Origin: Calothrix sp. CSU_2_0
Lineage (GTDB): Bacteria; Cyanobacteriota; Cyanobacteriia; Cyanobacteriales; Nostocaceae
Length of the DNA: 59,403 bases
Direction of reading: 5' to 3'
Assembly: GCA_012034595.1 (NCBI GenBank)
Contig: JAAUPE010000025.1
Coordinates: 1-59,403, forward strand
The notes under the pieces were generated by a model, which was not told the DNA's origin, did no database searches, and worked only from the letters and a program-made list of their open reading frames with translations. Of this stretch, positions 8,571-17,898 are shown piece after piece. The stretch's first letter is position 1; every line of letters starts with the position of its first letter. A program made the position numbers and the translations under genes.

Positions 8571-11500
8571 ATGACATCTTTCAACTATTACAAATTAGGA
8601 GGTAGCCTTGAGTATCAGCATCCAACTTATGTGGTGCGGCAAGCTGATGGTGAACTCTATGAAGCGTTGAAAAATGGGGATTTATGCTACGTCTTAAACT
8701 CGCGGCAAATGGGAAAGTCGAGCTTGCGAGTACATATTATGAAACAATTTAAGGAACGGAGGATAAAATGCGCTTCAGTTGATTTAACTCGAATTGGTAG
8801 CCACGTTACTCCCGTTGAATGGTATGGTGGGTTTGTTTCCGAGTTATTACGGGGTTTTGGTTTATCGAAAAAAGTGAATTTTGGAACTTGGTGGAGAGAA
8901 CACGAATTTTTACCACCAAAGCAACGATTGAGTGAATTTATTGATGATGTCTTATTAACGCAGTTTTCTGAGAAAATTATTATTTTTATCGATGAAGTTG
9001 ATAGTATTTTAAATATCAGTTTTAAAGATGATTTTTTTGCTTTTATCCGAGCTTGTTACAATCAACGTGCCGATAATCCAGAATATCAACGTCTAACTTT
9101 TTGCTTGTTGGGGGTAGCGACTCCCTCGGATTTAATTACCGATAAAAACCGTACACCCTTCAATATTGGTCGAGCGATCGCACTCACTGGCTTTAAATTA
9201 AATGAAGTTGAAGTTTTAGGTAGAGGTTTGGCAGGGATAGTTGCTCGACCAAGGATAATCCTCGAAGAAGTTTTATACTGGACTGGAGGACAGCCATTTT
9301 TAACCCAGAAACTTTGTCAATTGATTTGTATTTCTTCAGATTTATTCCCAGAGGGGCAAGAACGGGAATATGTGGAAAGATTGGTACAAACACAAATTAT
9401 CCAAAATTGGGAAGCACAAGACGAACCAGAGCATTTACGAACTATCCGCGATCGCTTAACTCGAATTTCCGAGAATCAAGCTGGAAGATTGTTGGGACTA
9501 TATCAACAAATTTTACAAGCTGGAGAAATACCCGCTACCGATAGTCCCGAACAAACCCAATTACGTTTAACTGGATTAGTTGTCAAACAGACAGATAAAC
9601 TGCAAGTATACAATCGCATCTATGCAGAAATATTTAACCTCGCTTGGGTTGATCGAGCATTAGCAAATATTCGTCCCTATAACCAAGCTTTAAACGCTTG
9701 GGTGAATTCTAATTTTACCGATGAGTCGCGTTTGCTGCGAGGACAAAGTTTACAAGATGCGCGAAACTGGTCAGCAGATAAAGGTTTGAGTGATTTGGAT
9801 CGAAGATTTTTAGATGCGAGTCAGGAATTAGAAAAGCGGGATATCCAGCGAAAGTTACAAGTAGAAGCGGAAGCAACGCAAATATTATCTCAAGCCAACG
9901 ATGTTTTATCTGTTGCCAATCATAAAGCTAAACGCAGAATTCAGATTGGAGGTGGGGTGTTAGGATTCGTAGTAATTATAGCAATATTTGTAGGAATTTG
10001 GGCAAATAAAATGCTCCAGGAAATACAACTAGAGAAGACAAAATCCTTGAGTATTTCTGCAAATGCCTTATTAAATTCAGATCGACAACTTGAGGCTTTA
10101 GTTGTCGCATTACGAGCAGCGAAGCAATTCAAATCATTAATTCATGTAGATACCAATACTCAAGAATCAGTTAGATTAGCATTGCAACGTACTATTTTCA
10201 AAATCAAAGAAAAAAATATTTTAGAGGGACATAATGATGCCGTCAGGAGTGTGGTTTTTAGTCCAGATGGTCAAATGATTGCTACTGCTAGTGAGGATAA
10301 TACGGTTAGGCTTTGGAACATTACTGGCAAAGAAATCCAAAAAATTACAGTCAAAAATCAAATTTTCCGTAATGTAATTTTTAGTTCGGATAGCAAAAAG
10401 GTTGCCGCGATCGACTCACAGAATAATGTCACGGTTTGGGATATTAAAGGACAAAAAATTGCTTCATTTGCAGGACAGAATGAAGAACAATTTATGAGTA
10501 GTATTTGCTTCAGTCCTGATGGTAAAATAATTGTTGCTCCCAGCCAAAAAAATACAGTCACGCTTTGGCATATTGATGGTAGAAAAATTAAAACTCTTAA
10601 TGGTCATAAAGAACCAGTTTGGGCTATTAGTTGCAGTCCCGATGGGACGAAAATAGTTACAGCAGATTTGAGCGGGATATTAATCATTTGGAACGCAGAT
10701 GGGCAACAAATCAAAACCTTTAAAGCTAGCGAGAAATCGATTTTTGGTGTTAGTTTTAGTCCAGATAGTAAAACTATTGCCACAGCAGCAGGAGACACTA
10801 CTGTTAAGCTGTGGAATTTGGATGGAAAAGAGATTATTCCCAAAGAACCTCGCAAACACGATAATTACGCAATTAGTGTCAGTTTTAGTCCTGATGGAGA
10901 AGCAATCGCTTCTACCAGCGCTGATAATACGATTAAATTATGGAGTATAGATGGTAGACAATTAAAAACCTTGAAAGGGCATAAATTTTCTGTTTTCAGT
11001 GCTAGCTTTAGCCCTGACAATCAAACGATAGCTTCTGCAAGTGGCGATAATACAGTTAAACTTTGGGATATTCACAATACAGAGCCTAAAACCTTAATTG
11101 AACACCGAGATTCTCTCTGGAGTGTAAGTGCAAGTCCCGATGGTAAAATTATCGCTTCTGCTGGAGACGATAATACAGTAAAACTTTGGAATATTGATGG
11201 TCAACTGATTAAATCGATCGATACCAATATTAATAACCAATGGAATCGGATTTGGACTCTCAAATTTAGCCTCGATGGGCAAACCATTGCAACAGCAAAT
11301 ACCGACAAAACTATTAGAATTTGGAATTTGAATGGTGAAAATATCAAAACTTTTACGGGACATCAAGACCAAGTAGTTGATATTAGTTATAGTCCAGATA
11401 ATCAAACTTTAGTTAGTGCTAGTTTTGATGGTACTATCAAACTTTGGAATCAAGACGGTCGAGAACTTAAAACTTTTGCCGGGAATGTAGGTAAAGTTCG

Positions 11501-12098
11501 TAGTGTTAACTTTAGTCCCAATAGTAAAATTATTGCCTCTGGTCATAATAATGGCACAATTCAACTTTGGAATTTACAAGGTCAAAATCTCAAAATTATT
11601 CAAGGACATATTAGCTATATTACAGATGTCAAGTTTAGTCCCGATAGTAAAATTATCGCTTCAGCGAGTCAAGATAAAACCATTAAACTTTGGAATTTAG
11701 ATGGACAATTACTTAAAACTCTCCCATCTTCCTCAGAAACGACACAAATGAAACTTCGTGCTAAAAATGGTCACATAGCCCAAGTTACCAAAATCAGCTT
11801 TAGTCCTGACGGTAAAATTATAGCTTCAGCCAGTGCTGATGGCACAATCCGACTTTGGCAAGTAACAGATGGGAAAGAAATTAGAACCATCGAGGCAGAG
11901 GGATATCCGATCTGGAATCTAATTTTTAGTCGAGATGGTCAAAAAATTATTTCCGTTGATGATAGAGGATTTGTGGAGCTTTGGCAAGCCGAAATTCCAG
12001 ATTTAGAAAGGTTAAGAATCAGAGGTTGCAGTTGGTTAGCAGACTATCTTCAAAATAGTTCCTATGTAGATGAATCCGAACGAAATATTTGCAAATAA
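8571..12098 (+). CDS. Membrane-anchored AAA-like NTPase with WD40 propellers
   Basis: Residues about 10-400 are an AAA-like (AAA_35) STAND-type ATPase: GGSLEYQHPTYVVRQAD start signature, P-loop VLNSRQMGKSSL (about residue 46), Walker B IIFIDEVDS (about 139), RTPFNIGRAI, and GGQPFLTQKLCQ. A basic coiled stretch leads to one TM helix (about 464-485, GGGVLGFVVIIAIFVGIWAN). Residues about 545-1140 hold about 14 WD40 repeats (H..V..VSFSPDG, IASAS.DNTVKLWN), enough for two propellers. The C-terminus (LRIRGCSWLADYL..N, SERNICK) is the usual cap of this family. The repeats are highly similar to each other. The family is abundant in filamentous cyanobacteria; a signalling or conflict-sensor role is inferred. 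Confidence 0.9.
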   Translation: MTSFNYYKLGGSLEYQHPTYVVRQADGELYEALKNGDLCYVLNSRQMGKSSLRVHIMKQFKERRIKCASVDLTRIGSHVTPVEWYGGFVSELLRGFGLSKKVNFGTWWREHEFLPPKQRLSEFIDDVLLTQFSEKIIIFIDEVDSILNISFKDDFFAFIRACYNQRADNPEYQRLTFCLLGVATPSDLITDKNRTPFNIGRAIALTGFKLNEVEVLGRGLAGIVARPRIILEEVLYWTGGQPFLTQKLCQLICISSDLFPEGQEREYVERLVQTQIIQNWEAQDEPEHLRTIRDRLTRISENQAGRLLGLYQQILQAGEIPATDSPEQTQLRLTGLVVKQTDKLQVYNRIYAEIFNLAWVDRALANIRPYNQALNAWVNSNFTDESRLLRGQSLQDARNWSADKGLSDLDRRFLDASQELEKRDIQRKLQVEAEATQILSQANDVLSVANHKAKRRIQIGGGVLGFVVIIAIFVGIWANKMLQEIQLEKTKSLSISANALLNSDRQLEALVVALRAAKQFKSLIHVDTNTQESVRLALQRTIFKIKEKNILEGHNDAVRSVVFSPDGQMIATASEDNTVRLWNITGKEIQKITVKNQIFRNVIFSSDSKKVAAIDSQNNVTVWDIKGQKIASFAGQNEEQFMSSICFSPDGKIIVAPSQKNTVTLWHIDGRKIKTLNGHKEPVWAISCSPDGTKIVTADLSGILIIWNADGQQIKTFKASEKSIFGVSFSPDSKTIATAAGDTTVKLWNLDGKEIIPKEPRKHDNYAISVSFSPDGEAIASTSADNTIKLWSIDGRQLKTLKGHKFSVFSASFSPDNQTIASASGDNTVKLWDIHNTEPKTLIEHRDSLWSVSASPDGKIIASAGDDNTVKLWNIDGQLIKSIDTNINNQWNRIWTLKFSLDGQTIATANTDKTIRIWNLNGENIKTFTGHQDQVVDISYSPDNQTLVSASFDGTIKLWNQDGRELKTFAGNVGKVRSVNFSPNSKIIASGHNNGTIQLWNLQGQNLKIIQGHISYITDVKFSPDSKIIASASQDKTIKLWNLDGQLLKTLPSSSETTQMKLRAKNGHIAQVTKISFSPDGKIIASASADGTIRLWQVTDGKEIRTIEAEGYPIWNLIFSRDGQKIISVDDRGFVELWQAEIPDLERLRIRGCSWLADYLQNSSYVDESERNICK

Positions 12099-12125
12099 AT
12101 ACTAAATAAAAACCAAGAATAACTT

Positions 12126-13292
12126 ATGGAACGTCGTGAATTTTTAACTTTGGCTGGAGTTGCTTATGCTACAAATTTATTATCCCCCTTTGAGGCTATT
12201 GCTAAACCATTCAATCCCCAAAAACTGATTCGTCGCAATACTTTTTATACAAAAGGTAAGTTCTTATACGACTCTCTAGGAAACAAAATTATTTTACGAG
12301 GAATTAATCTACCCTTACTAGATGATTGGAATTTTCCTCAAACCGATAAACTCACAGAATTAGCCAAGACGGGAGCTAACGCTGTTAGAATTCAATGGTA
12401 CAAGAATTATGGTCAAGCCGATCGCCCTAATTATTCAATTGCAGATTTGGATAAATTTCTGACTAAATGTAAAGCCAACCGTATCATTCCAATTGTATTT
12501 CTGGGAGATTTGACCTGTAAATCCGATGTAAATTTACTAAATAGCGAGTTAATTCCCTGGTGGACATCCCAACCCGTTTTGAGCGTACTTAAGAAACATC
12601 AAAAGTATCTCATTATTAACCTTGCTAACGAATTGGGTGTTTATCGTTGGTCAAATAATCCCACAACTGCATTAAACTCATTTAAAGATGCTTACAAAAA
12701 TGCGATCGCCAAAATTCGCCAACACTTACAAGTTCCCATTATGATTGATGCACCCGATTGTGGTATGTCAATTGAGGTGTTTACAAAAATTGGCAAGGAA
12801 TTAACTAATAGCGATCGCGATCGTAATCTTCTATTTAGCGGTCATGCTTATTGGGCTGGTTATAATGGTATCCCACACCTCAAAACCGCGATCGATGCTA
12901 ATTTACCGATAGTTTTCGGTGAAATTGCCAATAAACAAGATGAAAACATTAATAATTCAACTTCATACTGCTATTACGACCTTGATGGTGCTGGTAAAAA
13001 CCATGCTCCCCAAAATAATTTTACCTATCAAAAATTGTTGCCGATTTTAAAACAGCAGCAAATCGGTTGGTTTGCTTGGAGTTGGTGGAAGGATAGATGT
13101 ACAGAGCGACAGATGGCAGAAAACGGGGATTTCTCAAACCTGACACCCTACGGAGAAGATATTGTGAATAATTCTGTTTATGGTTTGAAAATGACAGCAA
13201 AGAAATCGAATGCTGTTGGTAATTTTGCCAGCAGCTTAAATTTTGCGGCTAACGCCTATTGGTGTGTGAAATCCGTAAAATCAGGAATTTAA
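12126..13292 (+). CDS. Glycoside hydrolase family 5-like protein, Tat-exported
   Basis: The protein has 388 residues. The N-terminus ERREFLTLAGVAYAT is a twin-arginine signal. The (beta/alpha)8 features of GH5 are present: ILRGINLPLL, GANAVRIQWY, the acid/base Asn-Glu pair in LIINLANELGVYRW (about residue 175), FSGHAYW, and the nucleophile-like Glu in IVFGEIAN (about 270), then GWFAWSWW. It probably cleaves or binds a beta-glucan outside the cytoplasm. It starts 28 nt after the AAA-WD40 gene, so the two could be co-transcribed, an odd pairing. Confidence 0.85.
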   Translation: MERREFLTLAGVAYATNLLSPFEAIAKPFNPQKLIRRNTFYTKGKFLYDSLGNKIILRGINLPLLDDWNFPQTDKLTELAKTGANAVRIQWYKNYGQADRPNYSIADLDKFLTKCKANRIIPIVFLGDLTCKSDVNLLNSELIPWWTSQPVLSVLKKHQKYLIINLANELGVYRWSNNPTTALNSFKDAYKNAIAKIRQHLQVPIMIDAPDCGMSIEVFTKIGKELTNSDRDRNLLFSGHAYWAGYNGIPHLKTAIDANLPIVFGEIANKQDENINNSTSYCYYDLDGAGKNHAPQNNFTYQKLLPILKQQQIGWFAWSWWKDRCTERQMAENGDFSNLTPYGEDIVNNSVYGLKMTAKKSNAVGNFASSLNFAANAYWCVKSVKSGI

Positions 13293-13295
13293 AAC

Positions 13296-13658
13296 ATGAA
13301 AACTCCACAACAAATAACAACCGAACTCAATCAATTTACTGGTTCAATGAATCTCTACAAACACTGGCTCGGTTTGAAATATACAGACGGAATCAAATAC
13401 TTAGCTTCGGAAACAAGCAGCTATTGGTTATTGGATGCTATTTTCTCCCATCAAACAAAACAATTCCTCTCCAATCAAAATTTACGGGAGTTTCAAATCT
13501 GGCATTTACGAGTTGAAAATAATTCCGGTATTTTGGTTTGCGAATGGGATACAAACCAAGAAGTTTTACGCCAAGAAATCGAATACACGTATTTTCCACT
13601 AAGCCATATCAAACTTTACTTGGTAGAAACAATTCTCATGCTCCCAAGTGAATACTAA
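13296..13658 (+). CDS. DUF6876 family protein
   Basis: The protein has 120 residues and matches the DUF6876 pattern along its full length: ELNQFTGSMNLYKHWLGLKYTDGIKYLA, YWLLDAIFSHQ, REFQIWHLRV, QEIEYTYFPLSHIKLYLVE, ending LPSEY. The family is small, function unknown, and often found on plasmids and mobile elements. It starts 3 nt after the GH5 stop and opens a run of small plus-strand genes ending at the 15425 terminator. Confidence 0.85.
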   Translation: MKTPQQITTELNQFTGSMNLYKHWLGLKYTDGIKYLASETSSYWLLDAIFSHQTKQFLSNQNLREFQIWHLRVENNSGILVCEWDTNQEVLRQEIEYTYFPLSHIKLYLVETILMLPSEY

Positions 13659-13693
13659 CATGCATCAAATTTGTAGATAAAGGGAAAATAATC

Positions 13694-13939
13694 ATGGTGC
13701 AAGCAATTAGCAAAGAGCAAACATTTGTCAGCAATCTTGAACAATTTGTGACCAAAGCTGATAAGTTCATCACAACCTACTATTCAGGTTTTAGCGAAGA
13801 AAATCAAGTTAGAGAAATTGTGCAAGAACTGCAAAGTTTGGTATCGAATACCGACTTACAGCAGTTGGAGATAGATTACCAGGATTATTGCGAACACGCA
13901 GATTTATTAGCAGATTGCGATGATAATGCGTGGTTTTAA
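13694..13939 (+). CDS. Small acidic hypothetical protein
   Basis: The protein has 81 residues and is acidic, with two predicted helices (FVTKADKFITTYYSGF and VREIVQELQSLVS) and an Asp-rich tail (ADLLADCDDNAWF). I do not recognise it. The start at ATG 13694 has an upstream AAGGGAAAA ribosome-binding site. It is part of the small-gene run between DUF6876 and recD2. Confidence 0.65.
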   Translation: MVQAISKEQTFVSNLEQFVTKADKFITTYYSGFSEENQVREIVQELQSLVSNTDLQQLEIDYQDYCEHADLLADCDDNAWF

Positions 13940-13988
13940 GAAGGCTAACGCCAATAGGTAAATGAAGGATTTAAGAGGTATTTAAATC

Positions 13989-14378
13989 ATGGCTGCACGT
14001 AAATCATCAGTGACTAATTTTCAGGCAATAGGTGATTCTGTATTAGGCAATTATGCCGTTAGCGATTACTCCGAGCGAGTATATACCAAAGCTTACTATT
14101 CCATCCGCTCTCTGTGTGGATTAGTGGCAAAGCGCACCCTTAAAGATACCTTTAGTTGGGACGAATTCAAGGAACGGTTTACCAATGATTTCGGTAAGGT
14201 TGAAGAAAAGCGATTTTCCCTTGAACAATTGCTCGAATATGCTAACCGTAAATTTGGCAAAACATTGGAAGACTTGTTAATCCAACATCAAATTTCCTGG
14301 CAGCGCAGACAAGAATATGCCGAGCGCAACAGTATAGAACATCAAGCAGAAGTAATGGCAGAAAATACCCATTACTAA
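13989..14378 (+). CDS. Hypothetical plasmid protein
   Basis: The protein has 129 residues and is basic and mostly helical (DTFSWDEFKERFTNDFGKVE, RFSLEQLLEYANRKFGKTLE, ISWQRRQEYAERNSIEHQAE). I do not recognise the family. It starts 49 nt after the previous gene with a GAGG site upstream and belongs to the same putative operon. Confidence 0.65.
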   Translation: MAARKSSVTNFQAIGDSVLGNYAVSDYSERVYTKAYYSIRSLCGLVAKRTLKDTFSWDEFKERFTNDFGKVEEKRFSLEQLLEYANRKFGKTLEDLLIQHQISWQRRQEYAERNSIEHQAEVMAENTHY

Positions 14379-14406
14379 TTCCAGAATAATAATTCCTAGA
14401 TTCAAA

Positions 14407-14438
14407 TTCTCCAGTGACGAATCGTTGCTGGAGGAATT
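14407..14438 (+). terminator. Stem-loop after 14378
   Basis: CTCCAG and CTGGAG pair around a 13-nt loop and are followed by GAATTTTA. This is a weak intrinsic terminator or processing site inside the small-gene run. Confidence 0.4.
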
Positions 14439-14460
14439 TTATTAAAAGAGAGTGAAAATT

Positions 14461-14745
14461 ATGGCTCTTGTTTTGAGTGAACCACAATTTCAAGTATTAA
14501 CACATAGAGAAACAGGACAGAAAACCGGGAGAATATATTTCCCTGCTTTGTTTTTAGCTGAGTTTCATAAAAATGTTAATCAATGGTTACAGCAACGGGA
14601 CATAGTTTTTGATGAGACAGATGTAAAGCGATATGAAGATGGCTCGTTTCGATTATATTTCAAAACTTATGATGAGTTAGAACGAGTATATTTTCGATTA
14701 ATATTAATGACAGAAAAATCCTGCTCACAAAACAGTCGATATTAA
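14461..14745 (+). CDS. Hypothetical plasmid protein
   Basis: About 94 residues from ATG 14461. I prefer this start to the GTG 9 nt upstream because GAGAGTG lies at ribosome-binding distance. The sequence alternates strands and helices (EPQFQVLTHRETGQKTGRIY, FPALFLAEFHKNVNQWLQQR, DGSFRLYFKTYDELERVYFR). The family is unknown. Confidence 0.62.
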   Translation: MALVLSEPQFQVLTHRETGQKTGRIYFPALFLAEFHKNVNQWLQQRDIVFDETDVKRYEDGSFRLYFKTYDELERVYFRLILMTEKSCSQNSRY

Positions 14746-14773
14746 CAATTAAATATTATGAAGAGACATCAAA

Positions 14774-15079
14774 ATGATTGTTCGAGTCAAAACAATAAAA
14801 GGTGTTACGTTTGAGTACGGAGAAAACGAAACCCAAAGATATTGGGAACACATTACTAACGAGAAAACCTATTTATTACTACAACCCAAATTAATGCCGA
14901 CTTATTGGGCAATTATCCAACTTGATTCCAACGGTAATTGCAAGCCTCTTAATTGTGCAGTAGTAGATAAAGATGGAAATATAATTCAACAAGACCCACT
15001 TTACAGCCATCATGAATTAACAGTTGAAGATTGGTTGGAAAAACTTGCTAATTATATCCAATCCACTGCTTGTAATTAG
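14774..15079 (+). CDS. Hypothetical plasmid protein
   Basis: The protein has 101 residues, beginning with a beta strand (MIVRVKTIKGVTFEY) and ending in a helix (ELTVEDWLEKLANYIQ). I do not recognise the family. It is in the same direction as, and closely spaced with, its neighbours. Confidence 0.62.
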   Translation: MIVRVKTIKGVTFEYGENETQRYWEHITNEKTYLLLQPKLMPTYWAIIQLDSNGNCKPLNCAVVDKDGNIIQQDPLYSHHELTVEDWLEKLANYIQSTACN

Positions 15080-15149
15080 TTTAGCCATCATGGTCGATAA
15101 ACACTGCTAAACCAGTTGATTTAATCTTAATATCAGGATGAGTTTTTCG

Positions 15150-15413
15150 ATGAAATCAAGATATCAAAACTTTCTTTGCGATAATCGCTATACCACCATA
15201 TCCATTCCCCAATTTCAAGCAATTTTCCCACAACTACCGGAACGAGAAACTATCAAACATACCCTCATTGGTTCGACTAAAGCTGTAACAGCAACCATTC
15301 GAGTTTTACACCAACTCGGATATGCGGATATATGGGATTGGAGTCCTTTGGTACCAACTGATAATCCTGGGGAAGTTATGAGTATATTAGTACGTGCAAT
15401 CGCTATTCAATAA
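15150..15413 (+). CDS. Small hypothetical protein, last of the run before recD2
   Basis: The frame opens at ATG 15138, but AGGATGAG lies at good spacing before ATG 15150, giving 87 residues. It reads as a compact domain (YTTISIPQFQAIFPQLPERE, VTATIRVLHQLGYADIWDWS, NPGEVMSILVRAIAIQ). The family is unknown. A clear terminator follows the stop by 12 nt. Confidence 0.6.
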   Translation: MKSRYQNFLCDNRYTTISIPQFQAIFPQLPERETIKHTLIGSTKAVTATIRVLHQLGYADIWDWSPLVPTDNPGEVMSILVRAIAIQ

Positions 15414-15424
15414 CAGGCAATAAG

Positions 15425-15450
15425 ATACTCCTTTTGAGGAGTATTTTTTT
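15425..15450 (+). terminator. Rho-independent terminator
   Basis: ATACTCC (15425-15431) and GGAGTAT (15438-15444) form a 7-bp stem with a TTTTGA loop, followed by a run of T to 15450. It closes the 13296-15413 small-gene run, so recD2 has its own promoter. Confidence 0.85.
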
Positions 15451-15564
15451 CTGAATAAGGAAATCTGAATGCATGTATAGTACAATTTTACTAAATGATT
15501 TTCACAAAATACCTCCACAACAGCAAGTATCAAGTATAATATTTTCGCCATCCTCTAAAAAGTA

Positions 15565-17829
15565 ATGTCCAGCGCGTACCAAGTCAACCAGCAACCAGAT
15601 AATGCCACGCCCAAACAAGAGTCAATTACGGGGGTGGTAGAACGTTTGACTTTCCATTCCGAGGAATCTGGTTACACGATCGCACGCTTACAACGCCCCA
15701 AAGTATCAGAATTAACTACGATTACTGGTAGCTTCGCAGGCATTCAACCAGGACAAACTCTCCAACTTAACGGTTTTTGGCGGGAACATCCCCAATATGG
15801 ATTGCAATTCCAGGTTGTAAATTACAAGGAAACCAAACCAGCTACAATTACGGGTATCGAAAAGTATTTAGGTAGCGGTTTAATCAAAGGAGTTGGTCCC
15901 GTTACAGCCAAACGCATTGTCGCCCATTTCGGAATTGAAACCCTTGATATCATTGAAAATCAGATCGATCGCTTGCATGAAGTCAATGGCATCGCCAGAA
16001 AACGAATCACGATGATAAAGAAGGCATGGGAAACTCAAAAAGCTATCAAAGAAGTGATGGTATTTTTGCAATCTCATGGCGTTTCCACTATCTATGCAGT
16101 CAAAATCTATAAAAATTATGGGGATAAATCTATCGGAATTGTCACAACTAATCCCTATCAATTAGCTACAGATATTTATGGAATTGGATTTCTCACTGCT
16201 GATAAAATTGCTCGTAACTTAGGTGTACCAACCGATTCCGAATTTCGTTATCGTGCAGGGATTACCCATATAATAAATGACGCATCGGAAGACGGACATT
16301 GCTATTTACCACAACCAGAATTAATTGAGGAAGTTTCCAAATGCCTCAAAACCGATGACCATCAACCAACAGAAGATGCGATCGCAACAATTATCAAAAA
16401 CATGTCCCTTGCGGATGAGCTAATTCGAGAAAGCTCTCCTGAACAAATATTACTTTGTTACAACCCCGCATTCTTTAACACTGAGAACAATTTAGCATTA
16501 CTAATCGCCCAGCGTTTAAGAAATCCCATCAATCCAGATATGGAACGAGTTCGCACCTGGCTTGCACGTTTTACCGAAAGCAGAAAAGTTGAACTTTCAC
16601 CGCAGCAGCAACAAGCTGTGGAGATGGCAGCTTATTCACGGGTATTAATACTTACTGGTGGTCCAGGAACAGGGAAAACGTTTAGTGTGCGTACTATTGT
16701 CGGATTGTGGAAAGCAATGGGTAAATCGTTGGCGAAGCCTCTCGGAACGAGAATCGCACTCGCAGCACCAACGGGAAGAGCAGCGCAACGATTAACCGAG
16801 ATGACGGGATTGGAAGCAAAAACCGTGCATCGTTTGCTGGAGTTTGACCCCAAGAATATGGGGTTTAAGAGGGATATGAAAAACCCCCTGCCACAGAAAG
16901 CGATTATCATCGATGAGGCGAGTATGTTGGATTTATTCTTGGCATACAGTTTAATCAAAGCTGTACCTGAAGATGGTCAAATTCTGTTTGTTGGAGATAT
17001 CGACCAATTACCTTCGGTTGGTCCAGGTAAGGTTTTGGGAGATTTGATTAATTCGAGCAAAGTACCAGTTATCAGATTAACGCAGATATTTCGCCAAGCC
17101 CAAACAAGTGCAATTATTCGGAGCGCTCACCAAATTAACCTTGGGCAATATCCAAATATCGAACCAATTTCCGAGACTCCTCAATCTGATTGTTTGTGGC
17201 ATGGTGGTGGGCAACAACCGGAACATGGTGTCCAAGCAATTAGCGAGTTGATTGCAGATTTTATTCCCAAGCTTGGTTTTAATCCTGTAGCTGACGTACA
17301 AGTGTTATCCCCAATGACACGGGGATTGGTGGGTACACGCAACCTCAATAACGTGTTGCAGCAGTTGATTAATCCCCCAAGTCCTCAAAAGCTAGAAGTT
17401 ACAAGAGGTGGGACTGTTTTTCGGGTTGGAGACAGAGTGATTCAACTCACCAATGATTACAACCGTGAGGTCTTCAACGGTGATGTGGGATTTATTACCA
17501 ACATTGACACGGAGGAACAGGAAGTAATCGTACAATATCAAGAACGGGATGTTACCTATGACTACGCAGATTTGAATGAACTTGGTTTAGCTTGGAGCGT
17601 TACTATCCATAAATCCCAAGGTTCGGAATATCCAGTGGTAATTATGCCGATATACACCCAACACTACATGTTACTATCACGTAACTTGATTTATACAGGG
17701 TTAACTCGTGCGAAAAAATTGGCGATAATTGTTGGTTCTAAAAAGGCAATTGGTATGGCTGTAAGGTCAGTAAATCAGAAGGAACGGTACACCCAATTGC
17801 AGAACAGATTGGTTAGTATTTTGTCATGA
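15565..17829 (+). CDS. recD2: RecD2-type ATP-dependent DNA helicase
   Basis: The protein has 754 residues, the usual length of RecD2/RecD-TraA SF1B 5'-3' helicases. The N-terminal OB part (ITGVVERLTFHSEESGYTIA) and tandem helix-hairpin-helix motifs (LIKGVGPVTAKRIVAHFG, VNGIARKRITMIKKAW, IYGIGFLTADKIA) precede the motor: Walker A LTGGPGTGKTFS (about 363), Walker B IIIDEASMLD (about 449), GDIDQLPSVGPG, QIFRQA, and C-terminal WSVTIHKSQGSEYP (about 677) and YTGLTRAKK. A short insertion, SLAKPLGT, sits between motifs I and Ia and comes from a dispersed DNA repeat (16724-16752). On plasmids RecD2-like helicases help repair or maintenance. Confidence 0.93.
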   Translation: MSSAYQVNQQPDNATPKQESITGVVERLTFHSEESGYTIARLQRPKVSELTTITGSFAGIQPGQTLQLNGFWREHPQYGLQFQVVNYKETKPATITGIEKYLGSGLIKGVGPVTAKRIVAHFGIETLDIIENQIDRLHEVNGIARKRITMIKKAWETQKAIKEVMVFLQSHGVSTIYAVKIYKNYGDKSIGIVTTNPYQLATDIYGIGFLTADKIARNLGVPTDSEFRYRAGITHIINDASEDGHCYLPQPELIEEVSKCLKTDDHQPTEDAIATIIKNMSLADELIRESSPEQILLCYNPAFFNTENNLALLIAQRLRNPINPDMERVRTWLARFTESRKVELSPQQQQAVEMAAYSRVLILTGGPGTGKTFSVRTIVGLWKAMGKSLAKPLGTRIALAAPTGRAAQRLTEMTGLEAKTVHRLLEFDPKNMGFKRDMKNPLPQKAIIIDEASMLDLFLAYSLIKAVPEDGQILFVGDIDQLPSVGPGKVLGDLINSSKVPVIRLTQIFRQAQTSAIIRSAHQINLGQYPNIEPISETPQSDCLWHGGGQQPEHGVQAISELIADFIPKLGFNPVADVQVLSPMTRGLVGTRNLNNVLQQLINPPSPQKLEVTRGGTVFRVGDRVIQLTNDYNREVFNGDVGFITNIDTEEQEVIVQYQERDVTYDYADLNELGLAWSVTIHKSQGSEYPVVIMPIYTQHYMLLSRNLIYTGLTRAKKLAIIVGSKKAIGMAVRSVNQKERYTQLQNRLVSILS
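16724..16752 (+). repeat. Dispersed repeat translated inside recD2
   Basis: The stretch with TTGGCGAAGCCTCTCGGAAC encodes SLAKPLGT between GLWKAMGK and RIALAAPTGR. RecD2 proteins normally run straight from one to the other. The DNA matches a common cyanobacterial dispersed repeat type (GGCGAAGCCTCTCG). Confidence 0.6.
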
Positions 17830-17898
17830 ATCTTGGCGATACCCTTGGCAGTTGAATGAAATCACGGGGTTCCAGACAAGGGTATCGCACTTTCTTCC

